DNA of 46,717 nt, from the NCBI GenBank assembly GCA_003223245.1, contig QHYI01000123.1:1-46717 (forward strand). The letters are read 5' to 3'. The DNA comes from Acidobacteriota bacterium (lineage in GTDB: Bacteria > Acidobacteriota > Terriglobia > Acidiferrales > UBA7541). Of the stretch, positions 40,621-46,717 are shown one piece after another. The position numbers and the translations under genes were made by a program. A model generated the notes under the pieces. That model searched no databases, was not told where the DNA came from, and was given only the letters and a program-made list of their open reading frames with translations. Each line of letters begins with the position of its first letter. Positions within the stretch are counted from its first letter, which is position 1.

Positions 40621-43536
40621 ATGATTTTGCACCGCCGCTGGTTCCCCCACGTGGTGTTTGTCGCGAGCGTATCGCTTCTGATTCTCGCCTCTCCGGCTGC
40701 TGCAAGAGCCCAGGCCTCGAAAGTGGCAGCTACAGTCGAGGGCAGTGTGAGAGACAGCAGTGGCGCTGTTGTTCCAGGCGCCACGCTCACGATTCTCGAC
40801 ACTCTAACCAATCAAACTCGTTTGGTGACCACGGATGAGCAGGGCTTCTTCCGAGCGAGCCAGCTTGCGGTTGGCAGCTATGAAGTGCGTCTGGAGCACG
40901 CTGGCTTTGCGCCTTATCGGCGCACAGACATTACCTTGAGCCTTGGCCAGACGCTTCATCTGGCTATCGTTCTTTCTCCCGCATCCACAACGGCCCAAAT
41001 CCGAGTCAGCGCGCCGGTTTCGGGCTTGGACACTTCACAGACGTCGGCCGTCGCTTCGGTGGACCAGGAAAGAATCGAAGAACTGCCGGTGCGCACGCGA
41101 AACTATCTCGATTTTGTGCTTCTCGCTCCCGGAGTTTCGAGTTCTCCTGCAGCAACAACTTCTGCCGCCTCAACGCCGCTGGCTGGCAGCGGCTTCACCT
41201 TCGGAGGCTTGCGGCCTCAAAGCAATAATGTCTTGATCGACGGTTTGGATAACAATGATGAGTTCACCGGCTCGAGCCGGACCGAGCTTTCCCCCGAAAT
41301 CGTGCAGGAGTTTCAAGTCGTCAACAACGGCCTGTCCGCGGAGTTCGGCGGAGCGTCAGGAGGTTCCATTGACGTCATTACGCGCTCCGGGACAAACACG
41401 ATGCACGGTGACGCCTTCATTTTTGCGCAAGATAGCGCAGCCAATGCGCGAGATCCCTTCCAAACGCAGCCGGAAAAACCATCGTTTCGTCGTTCTCGCC
41501 CTGGATTCTCACTCGGTGGGCCCGCGGTGCAAGACAAAAGCTTCTACTATGCGGCTTTGGAACAGGAACACAATCGCGGGCAAATTGGCTCGGACATTGA
41601 TCCGGCCATCACCTCCGCCATCAATTCGTTTCTCGCAAGCGGAGCTTTCCCGGGCTTGAGCACGCGGCAGATCACTACAGCGTTCTCGCCAACCGCTCGT
41701 GCGGAAACTGAGGCAGCCGGAAGGTTGGACCAGCAACTCAGGAGAAATACTTCGCTGATGCTCAGGTACGCCTTCACCAACAATAAAGAGGCGGGCAACG
41801 GCTTCAACACCGGCGGTCTCAGCGACGCGAGCGCGCGCGGCAGCAGCTTCCTGAGCGACAATGCGCTGTCGGGATCGCTTACTTCGATACTCGGGTCGGA
41901 GGCGGTGAGCGATTTTCGCTTTCAGCTTGCAACGCGCCACGCGGTGTTGCGCACGAACAATTCCGCTGGACCGGAAATAGACATTGCCGGGCTGCTCGCC
42001 TCCGGGCGTGCTTACGCCGGCAACAGCGAGCGACGCGAAAACCACTATCAAGCCGTTTATACCTACTCGCGCACCAAAGAAAAACATTTGTGGAAAGCGG
42101 GCGGAACCATCAGTCGCGTTCGCGAACGTGCTGACGTTCCGGACGGTTTCGGCGGCGTTTATCTGTTCGGTTCTCTCGCGGATTTCCTGGCCGGAAATCC
42201 GGATCAGTTTCGCCAAGTCTTCGGGAATCCTCATGTGGATTTTCCGGTCACGAGTTACGGCGCATTTCTCCAAGACCATTGGCCGGCCACGCGCCAACTT
42301 ACGCTGGACCTCGGCGTACGCTACGATTTCGAACATCTGCCATCGGGATTCCATCAGGATGCGAATAACATTAGCCCACGGATTGGTCTCGCGTGGAATC
42401 CTCTCAGCAGGTGGCTGTTTCGCGCGGGTTACGGAATCTTTTTCGATCGCTACGTTCTGGCGAACCTGACACGCGCCATTGATACAAACGCATTGCAAGC
42501 GTTTGAGCAGGTGGCTGACGGAAACGCTGCGGCAAGCTTGTTCGCAGCAGCACAAGGCGGCGCGTTAACTGCTCCCGCGCCGGGAATTGCGCCTTCGATC
42601 TTCCGCTCGGACCCGCACATGGCTACGCCTTATAGCCAGCAAGCCAGCACCGGCGCCGAATATCTGCTGGCGAACAACTTCACCCTTCGCACGGACTATC
42701 TCTTCGTTCATGGCGTCAAGCTGCCGCGAACCCTCAATGTGAATCTGTTGCCTCCCTTTGTCCTGACGCCTGCAAATGCCGCTAGCCTGGGAGTTCCTAA
42801 TCCCACGTCGCAACAGATTGGCCGGGAGGTTTTTTCAAGTGCCCGGATCAACCCGCAATTTAACGATATTTACGAGTTGCAAGACTCTGCAAATTCCACG
42901 TACAACGGCCTTTCCTTCACCCTGAGCCGCACGATGAATGAAGATTTCGAGTTTTCTGCGAGCTATACGCTCTCGAAGACCTGCGACGACGCCTCAAACT
43001 ACGACGAACAACCGCAAAATCCGTTCGATGTTCGCGCTGAAAACGCCCTCTCGCGGCAGCACCAGCAGCACCGGTTGGTGTTCAATGCGCTCTGGGACTT
43101 GCCGATCGGCGACAGAGAGGACAGCTCTCAAAAGTCAGAACAGAACCTCAGCTGGCCTCTGCGCGCGTTCAGCCACATTGAAGTTGCGCCGATTTTTACG
43201 GCCGAGAGCGGCCGCCCGGTGGACCCTTTAACCGGTCTTGACTCGAATCGAAGCGATGCTTTTCCTCTCTCCTCGAGACCGCTGGGCTTTGGGAGAGACT
43301 CGCTGCACACGCCCATGGTCGTGAAGTTGGACCTGCGCGTTCTCAAATACTTTCCCTTCGGAGGGCTCCGGCGCCTGGACGTGGTCGCCGAGTCCTTCAA
43401 TTTGTTGAATCGGGCAAACGCGGTTCAAATCAATCCGGTTTTCGGTTCAACCTTGGCCCCTATGCCAGGTTTTGGGCAAGCTATAGAGGGGCTCGGCGCC
43501 AGGCAAATCCAGTTTTCCCTCGATTTCGAGTTTTGA
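40621..43536 (+). CDS. TonB-dependent receptor, Oar-like with carboxypeptidase-regulatory domain
   Basis: A 971-residue outer-membrane protein with signal peptide (residues 1-31). A carboxypeptidase-regulatory-like domain (about 36-120: VEGSVRDSSGAVVPGATLTILD and TTDEQGFFRASQLAVGSYEVRLEHAGF) precedes the plug (about 125-250: IEELPVRTRNYLDFVLLAPGV and FGGLRPQSNNVLIDGLDNNDEF). A 22-strand-type beta barrel fills the rest and ends in aromatic FSLDFEF, the usual barrel-assembly C-terminal signature. This is the Oar/acidobacterial architecture, often tied to uptake of glycans or large substrates. AAAAGGGGAG stands before the ATG. No SusD-like partner is present. Confidence 0.95.
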   Translation: MILHRRWFPHVVFVASVSLLILASPAAARAQASKVAATVEGSVRDSSGAVVPGATLTILDTLTNQTRLVTTDEQGFFRASQLAVGSYEVRLEHAGFAPYRRTDITLSLGQTLHLAIVLSPASTTAQIRVSAPVSGLDTSQTSAVASVDQERIEELPVRTRNYLDFVLLAPGVSSSPAATTSAASTPLAGSGFTFGGLRPQSNNVLIDGLDNNDEFTGSSRTELSPEIVQEFQVVNNGLSAEFGGASGGSIDVITRSGTNTMHGDAFIFAQDSAANARDPFQTQPEKPSFRRSRPGFSLGGPAVQDKSFYYAALEQEHNRGQIGSDIDPAITSAINSFLASGAFPGLSTRQITTAFSPTARAETEAAGRLDQQLRRNTSLMLRYAFTNNKEAGNGFNTGGLSDASARGSSFLSDNALSGSLTSILGSEAVSDFRFQLATRHAVLRTNNSAGPEIDIAGLLASGRAYAGNSERRENHYQAVYTYSRTKEKHLWKAGGTISRVRERADVPDGFGGVYLFGSLADFLAGNPDQFRQVFGNPHVDFPVTSYGAFLQDHWPATRQLTLDLGVRYDFEHLPSGFHQDANNISPRIGLAWNPLSRWLFRAGYGIFFDRYVLANLTRAIDTNALQAFEQVADGNAAASLFAAAQGGALTAPAPGIAPSIFRSDPHMATPYSQQASTGAEYLLANNFTLRTDYLFVHGVKLPRTLNVNLLPPFVLTPANAASLGVPNPTSQQIGREVFSSARINPQFNDIYELQDSANSTYNGLSFTLSRTMNEDFEFSASYTLSKTCDDASNYDEQPQNPFDVRAENALSRQHQQHRLVFNALWDLPIGDREDSSQKSEQNLSWPLRAFSHIEVAPIFTAESGRPVDPLTGLDSNRSDAFPLSSRPLGFGRDSLHTPMVVKLDLRVLKYFPFGGLRRLDVVAESFNLLNRANAVQINPVFGSTLAPMPGFGQAIEGLGARQIQFSLDFEF

Positions 43537-43657
43537 AGCCGGAACCTATTTAGCAAAGGACTAGAGAGCGGCGGCAACGCCGAATTGTCGAGCAGAATTT
43601 CACTCCATGAAAGATCTCCGGTCTCTTACGATGAATTGCGCAAGGAGGACGAACACA

Positions 43658-44698
43658 GTGCGTCTGCGACATTCGATGGCCGCGCTCTTATTCTCGGTCC
43701 TTTTAGGATTCCCAGGCGCTATCCGTTGCACTGCAACAGAACTCCAACAGAAAACGCTTGAAGCTTTCGATCGTTACGTGCGCTTCACCGAGGCTCGGAG
43801 AGAGGAGCTTCGCGCGAACGGCTCGTTCCTCTGGCTCGACTCTTTGCCGGAACCCCGCCGAAAGCAGCTCTACGATCGACTACGGCGTGGTCAGCTTGAG
43901 ATACGGCAGGAAAAGATAGAAGAGGACGGCAATCCCGTTGAAGTTCCTGACGGGCTGATCCATGACTGGTCGGGCGTTGTGTTCATACCGGGTGTTTCTT
44001 TGGACCGGGTCGTAGCTTTGTTGCATGACTACAACAATCACTGCCACACCTACGCCCCCGACGTGCGCCGCTCGAAGTTGCTCGAACATGCAGACGACAC
44101 ATTCAAAGTCTACCTGCAGTTTTACAAGGAGTCCCCACGCCGTGTTTCATTCAATACCCTGTTCGAGGTCCATGACACGCGGATCGATGCTACGCATTCG
44201 ATCAGCCGCGCGATTTCTGTCCGGATCGCCGAACTCGAACACCCGGATCAGCCGGACAGTTCGGAATTTCCGGTGGGCCAGGGGCACGGCTATCTTTGGC
44301 GCCTGAACAATTACTGGCGGTTGGAACAAAAGGATGGCGGCGTCTATGTGCAGGTGGAAACGATTGCCCTCAGCCGGGATGTTCCCGCAATCTTCGCCTG
44401 GTTCGTTAATCCCCTTATTCGGCGTGTCTCGCGCCACACGGTCGCAAACCTGCTAACCGCCACGCGCCGCGGCTTGGTGAACTCCGCCACCAATAGAACA
44501 ACGCCTGGCCAGATGGGTTCTCTGCCAGGAATTTCGGATTCCGCCTGTGGCAGGAGGGAACGCCGGCAGATCCAATTCTGTTCAAATTTGTGGGCTTTGA
44601 AATTGCTGCTAACCAAAGTTTTGGCCGGGCATCCAAACTCTAGGGACGGACCCTGTTGGATTATGTGGCGGCGCGAGATTGTCGTAAAATCCAAGTGA
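43658..44698 (+). CDS. Secreted SRPBCC/START-like protein, unknown function
   Basis: The best start is GTG 43658, with AAGGAGG 9 bases upstream, giving a signal peptide (LRHSMAALLFSVLLGFPGAIRC). It is 346 residues; upstream ATGs in frame lack a ribosome-binding site. The middle part (IHDWSGVVFIPGVSLDRVVALLHDYNNH, then YLQFYKESPRRVSFNTLFEV and GGVYVQVETIALSRDVP) has the helix-grip look of SRPBCC/START-like domains seen in acidobacterial exported proteins. The natural domain seems to end near the TATRRGLVNSA motif. The last 55 residues are rich in Cys, Arg and Trp and look like read-through into non-coding sequence, so a lost stop or frameshift is possible. It overlaps the region just before the RND operon (2 bases from the next GTG). 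Confidence 0.7.
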   Translation: MRLRHSMAALLFSVLLGFPGAIRCTATELQQKTLEAFDRYVRFTEARREELRANGSFLWLDSLPEPRRKQLYDRLRRGQLEIRQEKIEEDGNPVEVPDGLIHDWSGVVFIPGVSLDRVVALLHDYNNHCHTYAPDVRRSKLLEHADDTFKVYLQFYKESPRRVSFNTLFEVHDTRIDATHSISRAISVRIAELEHPDQPDSSEFPVGQGHGYLWRLNNYWRLEQKDGGVYVQVETIALSRDVPAIFAWFVNPLIRRVSRHTVANLLTATRRGLVNSATNRTTPGQMGSLPGISDSACGRRERRQIQFCSNLWALKLLLTKVLAGHPNSRDGPCWIMWRREIVVKSK

Positions 44699-44699
44699 C

Positions 44700-45869
44700 G
44701 TGACCGGGATGAAAGTGCCTATTCAAGGTCGTAGCTGGAAGAGTGCCCTGTGCACCGAGAGGCGACTGGCGAGCGGGACGCTCGTTCTCGCGCTCGCCGC
44801 GTTCGTAGCTGGCTGCGGCAAGAGTTCCGCCAATGCACCTAGTGGCAGTCCAGCCGCAATGCCTGTGCAGGTGCGCATTGCAACATCGGCAAAAATCCCG
44901 GAAACCACCGAATATTTGTCCATCCTGAAGTCGCGCCACTCGGCGGCCATCAATCCGCAGGTGGAAGGACAAATCACCAAAATCCTCGTCCAGTCCGGCG
45001 ACCGCGTGAGGGCAGGAACGCCGCTGCTGCAAATCGACCCGCTCAAGCAGGAAGCCACGGTAAGCAGCCAGGAAGCTTCGCGACTAGCGCAGGAAGCCAA
45101 TGTGCGCTACGCGAAGATTTCGCTGGAACGCGCGCAAAAGCTCTTTGACGCTGGAGTCGTCAGCAAGCAGGACCTCGATAACGCACAAACGGCTTACGAC
45201 GCAGCCCTGGCGCAGCTCAAGGCGCTCGACGAACAAGTCAATCAGCAAAAGGTCGAGTTGCACTACTACAGTGTGAGCGCGCCGATGGACGGCATTGTCG
45301 GCGACATTCCCGTGCACGTTGGGGATCGCGTGACCGTTGCGACGCTCCTGACCACCGTAGATGAGCCCGGGGCGCTCGAAGCTTACATCTATGTTCCCGC
45401 CGAAAAGGCGCGCAATCTGAAGCTCGGATTGCCGGTGCGTTTGTTCGATGGTGCGGGAAATACCGCGAGCGACACGCAAATCACTTTTGTCTCCCCGCAG
45501 GTGGATACCGATACGCAGACGGTGTTGGCCAAGGCCGCGGTCCAGAACCCGAAATCGAAAGTGCGCATCGCTCAGCAAGTGCGCGCGCAGATTACCTGGG
45601 GAATCCACGAAGGGCCGGTGATTCCCGTGCTCGCCGTGCAGCGCATCAATGGCGTGTTCTTTGCGTTTGTGGCGGTCAACGAAGGCCAAGGAACGGTCGC
45701 TCGCCAGCGTGTGGTGAAACTCGGTGACACCGTGGGAAACGACTTCGCCGTGCTGGATGGCTTGAAACCCGGGGACCACATCATTGTTTCCGGCACGCAA
45801 TTCCTGCAAGACGGGATGCCCGTCACCGAGCAGATTCAAAACGACGCCAAAGGCGCTTCGGGCAAGTAG
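44700..45869 (+). CDS. RND efflux system periplasmic adaptor (membrane fusion lipoprotein)
   Basis: A 389-residue AcrA/MexA-type adaptor linking the RND pump to an outer-membrane channel. The signal peptide ends in the lipobox VAGC (Cys39), so it is lipid-anchored. Then come the lipoyl/barrel-sandwich half (INPQVEGQITKILVQSGDRVRAGTPLLQID), an alpha-hairpin at about 120-185 (EASRLAQEANVRYAKISLERAQKLFDAGVVSKQDLDNAQ), the second half (SAPMDGIVGDIPVHVGDRV) and beta-barrel and membrane-proximal domains. The start is GTG 44700 or ATG 44709. It is followed by the RND permease gene and is the second gene of a likely pump operon. Confidence 0.95.
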   Translation: MTGMKVPIQGRSWKSALCTERRLASGTLVLALAAFVAGCGKSSANAPSGSPAAMPVQVRIATSAKIPETTEYLSILKSRHSAAINPQVEGQITKILVQSGDRVRAGTPLLQIDPLKQEATVSSQEASRLAQEANVRYAKISLERAQKLFDAGVVSKQDLDNAQTAYDAALAQLKALDEQVNQQKVELHYYSVSAPMDGIVGDIPVHVGDRVTVATLLTTVDEPGALEAYIYVPAEKARNLKLGLPVRLFDGAGNTASDTQITFVSPQVDTDTQTVLAKAAVQNPKSKVRIAQQVRAQITWGIHEGPVIPVLAVQRINGVFFAFVAVNEGQGTVARQRVVKLGDTVGNDFAVLDGLKPGDHIIVSGTQFLQDGMPVTEQIQNDAKGASGK

Positions 45870-45927
45870 TTTCTTGTAGACAGCATGAACAGCGGCACTC
45901 CAACTCAAACGGGGACGGAATCCGGCC

Positions 45928-46717
45928 TTGTTCGTTGATTTCTTTATCCAACGCCCGGTTTTCGCCACAGTCTGTTCCCTTTTCATCATTCTAGGCGGCG
46001 CCATCTCTATTCCCTTATTGCCGGTCGCGTACTTTCCAGACTTGGCTCCGCCGCAAGTCGTCGTCAGCAGCGTTTACATTGGCGCAAACGCACAGACGGT
46101 GGAATCGGCGGTCACAATTCCCCTTGAACAAGCGATCAACGGCGTTCAGGGCATGAAGTACATCGCCTCAACCAGCGGAAATGACGGTACGAGCCAAATC
46201 ACGGTTGTTTTTGACGTGACGCGAAATGTGGACCTCGCCGCTGTGGACGTGCAGAACCGCGTGAACCAGGCCTTAGGGCGTTTGCCCAACGAAGTCAAGA
46301 ATACCGGAGTCATCATCACCAAGCAGATTGGAGGATTCGTCTTCGGCGCGGGCGTCTATGCCGGCGAAGGGCAATACGACAGCCTGTTCCTGAGCAACTA
46401 CCTCGACGTTTACGTGAAAGATTCCGTGAAGCGCGTAAAAGGCGTAGGCGACGCGATTGTGTTTGGCGAGCGCAAGTACGCCATGCGCTTATGGCTGGAC
46501 CCGTCGAAAATGGCGGAGCACGGCTTGGCGGCCACCAATGTTTTGAGCGCGCTAGAAGAGCAAAACGTGCAAGTGGCCGCGGGACAGATCGGCCTTCCTC
46601 CTACCCAGCAGGAACACTCCTTCCAGATCAGCGTAAGGGCCGTGGGGCGGCTTAGCGAAACCTCGCAATTCGACAACATTATCTTAAAAACCGGAACGGA
46701 TGGAACGCTGGTTCGAC
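45928..46717 (+). CDS. RND efflux permease (AcrB-like), partial at right edge
   Basis: The first 263 codons of an inner-membrane RND pump, cut by the end of the window. It starts at TTG 45928 with GGGGACGG upstream: LFVDFFIQRPVFATVCSLF, then the first transmembrane helix (IILGGAISIPLLPVAYFP) and the porter start DLAPPQVVVSSVYIGANAQTVESAVTIPLEQAINGV. These match AcrB-family proteins (normally about 1,040 residues). The periplasmic porter region continues to the edge (GVGDAIVFGERKYAMRLWLDPSKMAEHGL). It pairs with the adaptor upstream; the outer-membrane factor would lie beyond the window. The substrate is not evident. Confidence 0.95.
   Translation, partial: MFVDFFIQRPVFATVCSLFIILGGAISIPLLPVAYFPDLAPPQVVVSSVYIGANAQTVESAVTIPLEQAINGVQGMKYIASTSGNDGTSQITVVFDVTRNVDLAAVDVQNRVNQALGRLPNEVKNTGVIITKQIGGFVFGAGVYAGEGQYDSLFLSNYLDVYVKDSVKRVKGVGDAIVFGERKYAMRLWLDPSKMAEHGLAATNVLSALEEQNVQVAAGQIGLPPTQQEHSFQISVRAVGRLSETSQFDNIILKTGTDGTLVR

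Noticed and set aside
41509-42555. Reverse-strand open frame inside the TonB receptor gene
   Set aside because: Antisense to the receptor barrel with no recognisable domain or start signal.
45084-46004. Reverse-strand open frame across the RND genes
   Set aside because: Antisense to the adaptor and permease starts, both confirmed by motifs.
1-46717. tRNA, rRNA, CRISPR array or prophage
   Set aside because: No cloverleaf with a proper T-loop, rRNA-like sequence, regularly spaced repeats or phage genes were seen on reading both strands by eye.

Overview
The window looks like a piece of an Acidobacteriota chromosome (inference, Terriglobia-like). The lineage signals are a PadR regulator next to a duplicated orphan ABC permease (ADOP), an Oar-like TonB-dependent receptor with a carboxypeptidase-regulatory N-terminus, a He_PIG-type lipoprotein with a proline tract, a P1-family peptidase with a signal peptide, and GC-rich coding with pyrimidine-rich intergenic stretches. 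There are no rRNAs, tRNAs, CRISPR arrays, insertion sequences or phage genes. Both ends cut through genes (hutI at the left, an RND permease at the right).

Layout. 1-2.7 kb: histidine degradation (hutU, hutI), with hutI split across a head-to-head junction at a palindrome. 2.7-3.4 kb: a higBA toxin-antitoxin pair with a likely operator. 3.5-4.5 kb: a double PilZ-domain protein. 4.7-9.3 kb: a complete glycine cleavage operon without lpd (gcvT-gcvH-gcvPA-gcvPB) behind a good promoter. 9.4-11.1 kb: a SulP anion transporter. 11.3-13.0 kb: a secreted alkaline-phosphatase-superfamily protein lacking several usual metal ligands. 13.1-14.6 kb: a secreted M48 metalloprotease. 14.7-18.0 kb: a small conserved-looking protein and two tandem, closely similar single-ring Clp-type AAA+ ATPases, with a promoter overlapped by a perfect inverted repeat. 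18.4 kb: an alkyltransferase-like DNA repair protein. 18.9-21.8 kb: ADOP permease with PadR regulator. 22.1-23.9 kb: an ABC-2 exporter pair. 24-25 kb: ilvE. 25.3-26.5 kb: P1 peptidase. 26.7-27.4 kb: an aquaporin with a TIP-like filter. 27.7-28.8 kb: pilT. 29-30.9 kb: a surface lipoprotein. 31.1-31.7 kb: recX, then a dienelactone hydrolase on the other strand and alaS (32.7-35.5 kb). 35.7-40.1 kb: cell-wall functions (a Slt-type lytic transglycosylase, an AMIN amidase, an unknown exported membrane protein). 40.2-43.5 kb: a small two-helix membrane protein and a TonB-dependent receptor. 43.7-46.7 kb: a secreted SRPBCC-like protein and the start of an RND efflux operon.

Most of the window is housekeeping. 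The most promising unexplained unit is the 144-residue protein plus duplicated AAA+ module. Both ATPases keep a pore loop, and at the place where ClpA and ClpC carry their ClpP-docking tripeptide they have Met-Gly-Phe. The genes sit behind an operator-like palindrome. All family assignments come from reading motifs; no database search was run.
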